A model generated the notes under the pieces. That model was not told the DNA's origin. It was given only the letters and a program-made list of their open reading frames with translations, and did no database searches. Positions 1 through 7,791 of a DNA stretch of 31,428 nucleotides are shown here, one piece after another. This stretch comes from a virus, in the IMG/VR virus record IMGVR_UViG_3300027996_000115, positions 1 to 31,428 of that record. One strand, 5' to 3'. A program made the translations under genes and the position numbers. Positions within the stretch are counted from its first letter, which is position 1. Each line of letters opens with the position of its first letter.

Positions 1-1971
1 TGTAATGCTAGTTGTCCCTGCTACTGGGCTACTAACGCTTAGTACTTGAGTGTAGTCTACGTATTCACCTCTTAAATACATGTCTGTTGTAGGTAAAGAA
101 CCTATAGTTGGTGTAGAGAAGCTTAATGTCCACCTGTTAGTACCTGCGTCATAAGTTAAAGAATCATTAGTGCTATTATCTACAACCCAAGATGTTTGAG
201 GTTCTCCGTATATACCTGGAGCACCTGTAGCTAAATTACGATCCGAAGATCCTATTGTAAAATCACCTATTGTTTGATTTAACAAAAGCAAAGCCGCGTC
301 ACCAAACCAAGACTTTACATCTAATGAATCATTAGCGTCGTAGTACGGGTGGAAAACAGTTGATCCGCCAAATATAGTACTACCTTGAGAGGCTGAAAGC
401 GTATCGTATGTAGATAAAATAACCGAGGATTGTCTTCCAAATTTATCTGATAAAACAAAACCTATTTGATAAGTTCTATTTTGTTTTATTGTGTGATTAG
501 GATATTCTGCCCAAGAAGTATACAAGTCATTTTTTTCTTGCACTGTACAGTTGTAGTCAAGCGTATCGTAAGGTGTGTGCTTGTCTCTAAAGTTGCCATA
601 TATAACTCTATTACCAGCAACAGATTGTGCTAATGCTCTAACTGGTACTTTATCATAAACCCTAGTTGTTTGTCCTTCAGTTAACGTTTTATATGGTTTT
701 TCAGATTGATATTCATAAACATAAACATCTTCGTCCATTTCAGAAGCCATAGTCGTACCTGATATGGTTTTTAAAACCTTAACAACTAAACCATTTGATT
801 CTTTATATAGTATGTCTATGTTTTTTATCTTATATTCTGTAAGTACGTTTTTAGAGGTACTACCTCCTAAGTTTTGATTTGTACCGACTCCAGGCAAAGG
901 TATTCTTAATTTAACATTATCCACGTTGTTCTCGAACCACTTAACAATAGTACTTTCATAAGCCTGTGTTTCGTTTCCATTTAGAAAAAATCCAGATTGT
1001 TGAGGTATAAATGCTATTTGGGTAAAAGGAGACATTAAAGAATATTCACCATCATCAAATTGAAACCTATACGCAAATCTAACGTATTTATCTTCTAAAT
1101 ATCTAGGATCACCAGGCCAACTAGTATTACCACTTTCGTTTGTCATTGTAGTTTCAATAAACCTAAGCCTTTGCCCAACAACAACAACGGTAGCAGGATC
1201 TGCATTAATAGTTACAGTGTTTGTAACTGTATCTATAGCTGTTACTCTTATATATTCACTACCAAGTATACTTTCTGATCCTACGTTTTGAGCAGCATTG
1301 GAAACTACAAACATATCAATAGATATACCGGTAACTGTTTCTAATATAAAATTCTTAGTATCTGTAATTGTAACGACAGTAGTATCTACCTCTTTATAAA
1401 GTTCAGGAGGATTTGTCGGCATATATTTAGCTACAGATATTTGACTTTCTTTAGTGTAATAGTTAGGGTTTGATAAAGCTGTAGTTACGTTTATTTTTCT
1501 AGGTTGATTTCTATTATCAGTCCAAAATAATAAATTCTCTACTAAATTTATTCCTGTAACTTGCCAACATCTGTTTTTAGCTAAATTTAAAAACTTACCT
1601 TCAACTAAAGTACTATAAGTATTATTATTAAGATCAAGAACAGTTATTTTCATTTCTACAGCAGTAGATGCTGATGGATAATTTATCGTTTGGCAAGTAG
1701 CGTCTACATCAGTATAGTCTGTTAATATTTGAAATATTCTATTACCAACTTCATCTTCAAACTTACCTATACATTTTAAATTAGCATTGCTAGAGGTTGT
1801 AGGCGGGATTAAAATATTACCTAATATATTCTCAAGCGAACCAACATCATTGTCTTCTGATCTACCTACAGATATATTCAGAGCATCTCTATATTCACCG
1901 TTAGGCAATATTCTATCATCAAGATCTTTATTCATCTTGGATTTTAGAAAAGTATTTTTAGCTTCTGCCAT
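1..1971 (-). CDS. tail stabilisation/structural protein, C-terminus cut by window edge
   Basis: An open frame runs without a stop from ATG at 1971 to base 1, at least 657 residues, so only the C-terminus is missing. The protein is rich in Thr/Val/Asn/Tyr, as beta-structured tail proteins are, and contains the segment DKYVRFAYRFQFDDGEYSLM, which I associate with large tail-stabilisation (stopper/nozzle-like) structural proteins of crAss-like and other Bacteroidota podoviruses. No catalytic motif is seen. It starts 3 bases after the stop of the neck gene 1975-3231, so it is the promoter-distal member of the terminase-portal-capsid-neck series. The role is inferred from the family resemblance and the position; a coding, structural function is near certain. 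Confidence 0.75.
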   Translation of the reverse strand, partial: MAEAKNTFLKSKMNKDLDDRILPNGEYRDALNISVGRSEDNDVGSLENILGNILIPPTTSSNANLKCIGKFEDEVGNRIFQILTDYTDVDATCQTINYPSASTAVEMKITVLDLNNNTYSTLVEGKFLNLAKNRCWQVTGINLVENLLFWTDNRNQPRKINVTTALSNPNYYTKESQISVAKYMPTNPPELYKEVDTTVVTITDTKNFILETVTGISIDMFVVSNAAQNVGSESILGSEYIRVTAIDTVTNTVTINADPATVVVVGQRLRFIETTMTNESGNTSWPGDPRYLEDKYVRFAYRFQFDDGEYSLMSPFTQIAFIPQQSGFFLNGNETQAYESTIVKWFENNVDNVKLRIPLPGVGTNQNLGGSTSKNVLTEYKIKNIDILYKESNGLVVKVLKTISGTTMASEMDEDVYVYEYQSEKPYKTLTEGQTTRVYDKVPVRALAQSVAGNRVIYGNFRDKHTPYDTLDYNCTVQEKNDLYTSWAEYPNHTIKQNRTYQIGFVLSDKFGRQSSVILSTYDTLSASQGSTIFGGSTVFHPYYDANDSLDVKSWFGDAALLLLNQTIGDFTIGSSDRNLATGAPGIYGEPQTSWVVDNSTNDSLTYDAGTNRWTLSFSTPTIGSLPTTDMYLRGEYVDYTQVLSVSSPVAGTTSIT

Positions 1972-1974
1972 GTA

Positions 1975-3231
1975 TTATGATTTTATCCATTTAGATTTAC
2001 CCCTCATTACTTGTACTATTTCTTCAAGCTTTATATTAGATAATCTTATTTTTGCGTTTCGCAATTTTGAACTCTTGTCTTTTCTTAGTCTTTGAACTAC
2101 ATACTCTTGTTGGTTTGCTCTAGTAGATATTATAGAATAAAGTATATAAGCGTACATTGCCTCTTCAGCAAGCTTAGGTAACTTAGTGTCTAAATCAGTA
2201 GCTAAGCCGTCTGATATGTATTCTAAAACAATTAACTTGTCTTTTAAGTTTGCTGAAAAAGATACTTTACCTTCTCTTTCGTTCATATTAAACCAGCCAT
2301 TGTACTGTGAGTACTGAGGATCCATTCCATACATTTGGCCTCTTGTTGCGCCAAAGAAAGAACCTGGGTAGTCCCAGTTGTAAGCCCATAAATCATTAGT
2401 GAAATCTTGCATTGTCCAACTCCCGTTTATTAACTTGTCATTAGCGCTATGCCATCTTTCTTGAACTATAGATGTTCCCTCTAAATCATTACCAAAATTA
2501 TCTTGCGTAGGTATTCCTTGATTATCTTGCAACTGAGTATTGAAAGGACTTATTGTTAGATTATTAGCTGGATATATAGGTCTTTTTACTCCTTGCCCAT
2601 CGATCCAAGACATAGCCACGTAATTAACGTAGTCTTGAGGAAGAACTAGAGTCAAACCCTCAGGTATTGTTAACTCAGAAGATTTAATACTTTTTAAAGT
2701 ATCATAACTAAATTCTTGCATACCTCTTTTTGCGTGAAAGATAACATCTGTTCTTTTAGCGTCTGGTAGTAATTTACCAGTACCAACATATCCTACTAAA
2801 AAGTTATTTACTATGTCAACTAGTTTTACGTATTTGTAACTACCATAGTTATCTTCTACGGTTTGACCATATGCTTTTTCAGCAGGCGTAGAACCGTATT
2901 TACCACCATCTAGTATTTTTAATTGAACTACTATATACAAACCATTAGCGGGTATCGCATTGGCTGGAAAAACAATTGAATTATCTGAAATAGAAAACTC
3001 TGTAATGTATTCAGACCAAGATCCAGGAAAACCACTAGTACTAGTATACACTTTAAAATTATTTAATGCGTAGTTTTCAGCACTAGGATTCCAATTACCT
3101 AAATATAAGTCAGTATCAAAAGTTGTAGTAAAGGTTCTATTAGCCCCATCACCTACAAAACCTTCAGCACCTTGGTAGTATTGTTGACCAGTTTCGTTTA
3201 GTAATCCGTTATTTGGAGGTTGTATAGCCAT
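1975..3231 (-). CDS. neck / head-tail connector (ring-type) structural protein
   Basis: 418 aa. The C-terminal two thirds (from about residue 150) contain the block DVIFHAKRGMQEFSYDTLKS and the phrase QDYVNYVAMSWIDGQGVKRPIYP, which I recognise from neck or ring proteins that follow the capsid gene in crAss-like phages. Residues about 20-115 look like an added beta-sandwich domain (repeated Thr/Asn-rich strands ending IPANGLYIVVQL). It lies 3 bases after the 309-aa gene and directly before the stabilisation protein, in the order expected for gatekeeper or tail-tube adaptors. It has no signal peptide or membrane segment. The connector role is inferred; the alternative is another low-copy tail-tube component. 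Confidence 0.7.
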   Translation of the reverse strand: MAIQPPNNGLLNETGQQYYQGAEGFVGDGANRTFTTTFDTDLYLGNWNPSAENYALNNFKVYTSTSGFPGSWSEYITEFSISDNSIVFPANAIPANGLYIVVQLKILDGGKYGSTPAEKAYGQTVEDNYGSYKYVKLVDIVNNFLVGYVGTGKLLPDAKRTDVIFHAKRGMQEFSYDTLKSIKSSELTIPEGLTLVLPQDYVNYVAMSWIDGQGVKRPIYPANNLTISPFNTQLQDNQGIPTQDNFGNDLEGTSIVQERWHSANDKLINGSWTMQDFTNDLWAYNWDYPGSFFGATRGQMYGMDPQYSQYNGWFNMNEREGKVSFSANLKDKLIVLEYISDGLATDLDTKLPKLAEEAMYAYILYSIISTRANQQEYVVQRLRKDKSSKLRNAKIRLSNIKLEEIVQVMRGKSKWIKS

Positions 3232-3234
3232 GTT

Positions 3235-4164
3235 TTATATTTTTTCGTTTTGGTTATCCATAGCAACCTGTTGAGCTGCGCTTTGTATTAACTGCGGATC
3301 TTTAACTATGACACCAGCGTACATTAGTATTCTTAATACTATTTCAGTTTGCTCTGTTGGATGTAATTCAAAGTTTACAGAACTACTAGCATTGTAAATA
3401 TACTGATAAGCTGGAGCTGTTGCTGTAAAGTTCCACATTGGGTTTAGTGGTTTTCTTAAGTAAGTACAAGATAAATCACTCTGTATAGTTGCTGGTGATA
3501 CAAATATTTGTCTATCTTTATATCTGTAAACAGGAAAAGAAGTAGATGGTTTTGTTATAGGTGATAAATTTAGTTCTAATAATTCATTAGGTTGAACATA
3601 TTGAACAGGTGTTTCATCTTTATGTATAACAGTTCCTAGTTTATAAAAATCAAACTCATTAACTGTTAATATTAAAGCTCTGCCAGCTGTAGGTACGTTA
3701 GTTAAACTAAGTGTAAGACCAGATATAGTCCAATCAGTAAATTCAGCTAAAGGTTGTTGAATACCATTAGCGTCTTCTAAGGTAACGCTTGGTTGCCCAG
3801 CGTCTAATTCATCTGCTGTAATAGTAGTTACTACATACTGCTGAGCTGTTGTTGTGTTAAATGTTTGAGATGTGGTAGTACCTGATACTGTTGGTACGCC
3901 AAAATAAGGGCCTACGTAAGGACACGTGCCCGCTTCTTGAAAGAGCGCAATTTTTTCTTGCGTATTTTTTACACGATCTGAGTATTCAGAGTCGTTATCT
4001 GGCACACGTAATTGTTGATTTAAATCTTCAAAATAAGACTCGAATATTTCAAGCTGCACTTGTGCGCCTATTCTATTAAATTCATCAGGAGTTAAATATC
4101 CCCTTTGTTCTTTATTGAGAATAAGTAAAACTGTTTGATAAACTTGATTTACGTTTATTGCCAT
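3235..4164 (-). CDS. neck / head-tail connector structural protein
   Basis: 309 aa. The N-terminus (VYQTVLLILNKEQRGYLTPD, then a helix containing AQVQLEIFESYFEDL) is a signature I associate with an adaptor protein found downstream of the capsid gene in Bacteroidota podoviruses. Residues about 95-175 form a Thr/Val-rich insertion (EFTDWTISGLTLSLTNVPTA) that resembles in style the added domain of its neighbour 1975-3231. The start at 4164 is preceded by a ten-base A-run and no Shine-Dalgarno sequence; a 9-bp hairpin (4189-4209) lies just upstream. Assembly role inferred from context. Confidence 0.65.
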   Translation of the reverse strand: MAINVNQVYQTVLLILNKEQRGYLTPDEFNRIGAQVQLEIFESYFEDLNQQLRVPDNDSEYSDRVKNTQEKIALFQEAGTCPYVGPYFGVPTVSGTTTSQTFNTTTAQQYVVTTITADELDAGQPSVTLEDANGIQQPLAEFTDWTISGLTLSLTNVPTAGRALILTVNEFDFYKLGTVIHKDETPVQYVQPNELLELNLSPITKPSTSFPVYRYKDRQIFVSPATIQSDLSCTYLRKPLNPMWNFTATAPAYQYIYNASSSVNFELHPTEQTEIVLRILMYAGVIVKDPQLIQSAAQQVAMDNQNEKI

Positions 4165-4188
4165 TATATGTTTTTTTTTTAATAATTA

Positions 4189-4209
4189 GGTGACCACAAA
4201 GTGATCACC
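4189..4209 (-). other. 9-bp hairpin between two structural genes
   Basis: The bases from GGTGATCAC to GTGGTCACC (minus strand) form a 9-bp stem (one T-G pair) with a TTT loop. It lies 18 bases after the stop at 4228 and 24 bases before the next start. An A-run rather than a T-run follows on the minus strand, so it does not look like an intrinsic terminator; a 3'-end stabiliser, RNase site or leader hairpin is more likely. Confidence 0.4.
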
Positions 4210-4227
4210 CATTATTATAATCACCTG

Positions 4228-4992
4228 TTAAATCATTTTTTTCTCTATTGATTTAAATACTTCTACACCTTCGTCTGTTTTTAAATAAGCAGCAAAAGCT
4301 GAATAAGGATTTTCATCAAACGGAACGTTCATTAGTTTTCTACCGTTAGACGCCCAGGATATTTGCCTTTGATCTTGAGACAATAAAATTATTCCAAGTT
4401 CAGCTGATCTAACCGCAAAGTTTCTCAACATCACGTTTTCGTCATTAGCTAAATCTAAGAACAACTTAGGATTGTTTTTAGCAAATATTAATAAATCTCT
4501 TTTTAGTTCTTTAGAACTCATCTTATTAACCCTAGAGCCAATCTCTACTCTCATGATTGCTTCAGCTTGATCTATTTCTATTTCCCTAGCAGCATTTAAT
4601 GCATCTATTTCTATATTTAAATCAGCTAATTGATCTTGAGCGATTGCTTGAGGTTTGTGTTCTAGGTATTTTTTACCTAATAAAGGGTGGTATATAGATA
4701 GCATTTTCTGCAAAGCTTGCTGTTCTTTTGGAACCTGCAAAACACCATCGGTAAAAGATATATGCCCCATTGTTGCTTCACCTTTTTGCTCATCAACAAA
4801 TACAGATGCTTGATTTGTAGCATATCTCAACTCTCTTTGAGATCCTGTTTCTTCGTCAAACCATAGTAGAGCGTGTTTTTTTGTATGCTTACTAGGTATT
4901 GTTAATGTTAATGGTGAAGAGTTATCTTTTAAAAAATATCTTCTATCTTTTATCTCCCAACCAGTTTGTTGGATTTTTTCTTTTTTTTCCAT
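4228..4992 (-). CDS. conserved-position virion-associated protein of unknown function
   Basis: 254 aa, between the major capsid gene and the neck genes. I do not recognise the family. It has a mixed alpha/beta N-terminal half (residues 1-105, with RYFLKDN and ALLWFDEETGSQREL) and a helical second half (about 115-215) rich in Glu, Ile and Ala. No signal peptide, membrane segment or catalytic motif is visible. Position suggests a head-completion or head-decoration component, or a capsid-linked regulator. The start at 4992 follows a terminator-like hairpin behind the capsid gene, so its expression may be reduced relative to capsid. Confidence 0.6.
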   Translation of the reverse strand: MEKKEKIQQTGWEIKDRRYFLKDNSSPLTLTIPSKHTKKHALLWFDEETGSQRELRYATNQASVFVDEQKGEATMGHISFTDGVLQVPKEQQALQKMLSIYHPLLGKKYLEHKPQAIAQDQLADLNIEIDALNAAREIEIDQAEAIMRVEIGSRVNKMSSKELKRDLLIFAKNNPKLFLDLANDENVMLRNFAVRSAELGIILLSQDQRQISWASNGRKLMNVPFDENPYSAFAAYLKTDEGVEVFKSIEKKMI

Positions 4993-5025
4993 GATATAAT
5001 ATAATAAAATTAATAAAAGTAATAA

Positions 5026-5052
5026 TTACCCCCGTTGATATAACGAGGGTAA
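5026..5052 (-). terminator. terminator-like hairpin after the capsid gene
   Basis: On the minus strand TTACCC-T-CGTT pairs with AACG-G-GGGTAA around a 5-base loop, followed by a T-rich tail (TTATTACTTTTATTAATTTT). It lies 18 bases beyond the capsid stop codon. This fits a leaky intrinsic terminator or a 3' stabiliser that lets capsid mRNA exceed the genes downstream. Confidence 0.55.
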
Positions 5053-5070
5053 GAATTACATTAATTTACT

Positions 5071-6537
5071 CTAGATTCCTTTGAATAATACAAAGTTGTT
5101 TCTAGCTTGAGTTACTAAACATCTTTCAGATAAGAAGTTAACTTCCATTGCATCTAATGTAGAAGTAAACGCACCACCAACTGAACCAGTTAGCCATGAT
5201 TTCATTCGTCTGTCATCAGCTTGAGAAGCTCTGTATCTTACGTGTAAGAAAGGACGTCTAATGTTTGTACCTAAGATTTGGTCATAAACAGTAGAAGTAC
5301 CTGCAGGAACTAATACTCCTTCAATTGAAGCAGGACCAGTCATTGCACCACGCGTTGAAGCGTCGTTTAAGTATTTCCAATCTGTCTTGTAGAAATCATA
5401 AGAACCTCTACGGAATCCTGAGAATCCTAAGTTCAATGCCATTTCTTCAGAGTTTTCGAAAAGACCAAAAGCAGTACCACCTGCATAACCTCCAGAGATA
5501 GAAGCTAACATATCGTCAAAATCAAGAGCAGTGTTTCTGTTCAAGAATAACATGTTTTCTTCGATAGCTCCTTGAGTATCTAGGTTTTTAAGTATTGCGT
5601 CGAAAGCGTCGATACCAGCAGCAGCAGTAAATCCTACTTCTACGTTACCTCCGTTTTGGATAGCAGCAAATAAACCTTCAGTACCAATGATACCTACACC
5701 AGCAGCTCCAGCAATAGGAGATACAGCAGCGTTTTTAAGTTCACCTTCAACCATAGACATTTCTAAGTAATCTTCGAAACGTAGTCTAGTTTCAGACTCA
5801 GCTTTTAAATACCATAAGTAACCACCTGTTCCATCTTCAGTAGCAACTTCTACCCAACCGATCTGAGCAGTGTCAGAACCATTGATAGAATATTGGCTTC
5901 TAATGATAATAGGATTGTTGCTAAAAGTAGTAAACGCAGGGTTTACAGTAATCATAGGGTTAGCACCTCCAATTGCGTTTGCACCAGAAATAGCTTGAGC
6001 TGAACTCTGTCCTTTTTGGTAATCAGAACCATATACAAATACTTTAACTAAACCAGTTAGACCGGATAGATCAGCAGCAGTATAAGGTTGTACAGATATA
6101 AGACCAGTAGCGCTATTAGAAGCATCTACAAAACATTTTAATTCACCACCAAAGTCGTCCATAACTACAACCGTAGAGGCTGGAGAAACAACGTTTGACA
6201 CTTGTGTGTTTGCACCACCGTTAGTAATATCAATACCTAGATTTGCACCACCACCAGAGTTAGCAGCGATTGCACAATCAGCATAAGATATGTGTAAACG
6301 ATTTTGTTCAGACCAAATTACTTGATCAGAAGTCATAGGCATTTCAGCGCCTACCATTCTTAAAAATCCGGATAACGTTCTGTTACCGTATCTTTCTACT
6401 TCAGCTTCGTAAAGCTCTGGTAAATATTGCTGAGCAAAATTTCCACCAGCAGCACCATCGAATGTAAGATAGTTCTGTTGAAGTAATTGTTGAGTTTGAG
6501 AAGGTACTATACTTCCAAACTGTGGGGATAAAGCCAT
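5071..6537 (-). CDS. major capsid protein
   Basis: 488 aa, a typical size for an HK97-fold capsid protein of a Bacteroidota podovirus. It starts MALSPQFGSIVPSQ and is rich in Ala/Gly with few Cys and Lys. Its base composition is visibly less AT-rich than its neighbours, with a preferred codon set as seen in highly expressed genes. It follows the acidic, Lys/Glu-rich scaffold-like gene (15-base gap) and precedes the neck genes, the classic place for mcp, and is followed by a terminator-like hairpin. The N-terminal 40 residues may be an arm; I see no obvious protease-processing site. The call rests on position, size and composition, supported by general resemblance to marine phage capsid proteins. 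Confidence 0.8.
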   Translation of the reverse strand: MALSPQFGSIVPSQTQQLLQQNYLTFDGAAGGNFAQQYLPELYEAEVERYGNRTLSGFLRMVGAEMPMTSDQVIWSEQNRLHISYADCAIAANSGGGANLGIDITNGGANTQVSNVVSPASTVVVMDDFGGELKCFVDASNSATGLISVQPYTAADLSGLTGLVKVFVYGSDYQKGQSSAQAISGANAIGGANPMITVNPAFTTFSNNPIIIRSQYSINGSDTAQIGWVEVATEDGTGGYLWYLKAESETRLRFEDYLEMSMVEGELKNAAVSPIAGAAGVGIIGTEGLFAAIQNGGNVEVGFTAAAGIDAFDAILKNLDTQGAIEENMLFLNRNTALDFDDMLASISGGYAGGTAFGLFENSEEMALNLGFSGFRRGSYDFYKTDWKYLNDASTRGAMTGPASIEGVLVPAGTSTVYDQILGTNIRRPFLHVRYRASQADDRRMKSWLTGSVGGAFTSTLDAMEVNFLSERCLVTQARNNFVLFKGI

Positions 6538-6551
6538 AATTTTAATTTTAA

Positions 6552-7763
6552 TTAGTTAAACTTTTTTGTTTTTATTTTTAATTTTGATGAATCTAAACCA
6601 CTAATCGACTTTACTTTTAATCCATTTATGAAAACATTTCCATCGGCAACTTGCCTAGGTCCGTCTTGCGCTGGATTTTTAGAATTTGTAATAACACCTT
6701 TGATGCCATCCGCTTTTCCTTGTTCGTAAAAATGATGAGCTAGTTTATCAGCATTCATTGCAGCGTACATAGCCTTGTGATACCCACTTGGATCTATCAT
6801 ATTTCCGTCTTTGTCTAAATACTTACCTACGAAATTCTGAACATCTATTTGGGTTTCACCTACCTTAGCTGGGTCTTTAACACCGTATCTAAATTTCTTA
6901 TCCCCCACATTAAAATCAAAACCTTTGAATTCTTTATTGAATAATCTTTTAGTACGATCTCTAAAATCACCGTGTTGTGCTTGAGCTTTTTCTTGCTGCT
7001 CTTTATATCGGTCATAAAAGCTTAACGCTTCTTGCTGTTCTTGAGTTACGCCCGGTCTCAACTTGATATCGTCGTAATATTTACTCTTAGAACTTTCTAA
7101 GTATTGTTTTGCTTTTGCAACTTCTTCTTTATAAGCGAGTTTCTTTTTACGTATAGCTCGCTCTTCATCTATATCCTCATCATACTTAAAATTATCTTCC
7201 ATTAAGAAAGCTATTTCTTCTAAGTCTAAGTGTGGTTTGGATTTAAGATAATATTCTTTTAAAACCTCTGAGCCATTAAGCTTAGAGTAATCTTTGTTTA
7301 ATGCCACGTAGTCTTCTACGCTTCCACCTGTTTCCTCCATAAAAGAAACTAGTTTTTCTACATTTTCCGGTAAAGGTTTTCCTAAGATCTGCTGATCTCT
7401 TACAGCTTCCTTAGCTTCTTGTTTAACCTCTTTAACTTCTTCATCGGTTATTTCTTGGAGTGGGGTGACTTCTTCAACAGCCTCGCTGGGCTCTTGTATT
7501 TGTTTGTCCACTTCAACCAAATCTCCGGCTTGTTTTTCTTCAGGAACACTTCCTGTTTCTCCGATACGAATGGCATTATCTTCTTTTGGTATTTCAACCT
7601 TTACAACATCTGGTATAATTTCACCTGTTGCTTCTGGTTTTGTTAAATCTACTTTTACAGGATCATTACCACTAAGGTGTCCTAAGTTTTTTGGTGTTTT
7701 CTTTTTTTTAATTTTAAAATCACCTTCTTGTTTGACTTCTTGAGTCGTTGTGTTTTCTGACAT
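6552..7763 (-). CDS. scaffold-like / capsid assembly protein
   Basis: 403 aa, highly charged. Residues 1-125 are acidic and low in complexity (many Glu, Val, Pro and Lys), residues about 140-280 are predicted helical with KKKLAYKEEVAKAKQYLESS and YKEQQEKAQAQ stretches, and the C-terminus is basic (LKIKTKKFN). It has no signal peptide and no protease motif. The gene sits between portal and capsid, where tailed phages usually keep the scaffold, so an internal scaffold role is inferred. An alternative is a virion protein with a disordered tail. Translation start at 7763 follows an AT-only leader. Confidence 0.6.
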   Translation of the reverse strand: MSENTTTQEVKQEGDFKIKKKKTPKNLGHLSGNDPVKVDLTKPEATGEIIPDVVKVEIPKEDNAIRIGETGSVPEEKQAGDLVEVDKQIQEPSEAVEEVTPLQEITDEEVKEVKQEAKEAVRDQQILGKPLPENVEKLVSFMEETGGSVEDYVALNKDYSKLNGSEVLKEYYLKSKPHLDLEEIAFLMEDNFKYDEDIDEERAIRKKKLAYKEEVAKAKQYLESSKSKYYDDIKLRPGVTQEQQEALSFYDRYKEQQEKAQAQHGDFRDRTKRLFNKEFKGFDFNVGDKKFRYGVKDPAKVGETQIDVQNFVGKYLDKDGNMIDPSGYHKAMYAAMNADKLAHHFYEQGKADGIKGVITNSKNPAQDGPRQVADGNVFINGLKVKSISGLDSSKLKIKTKKFN

Positions 7764-7791
7764 AATATAATATAATTAAATAATTAAATAA

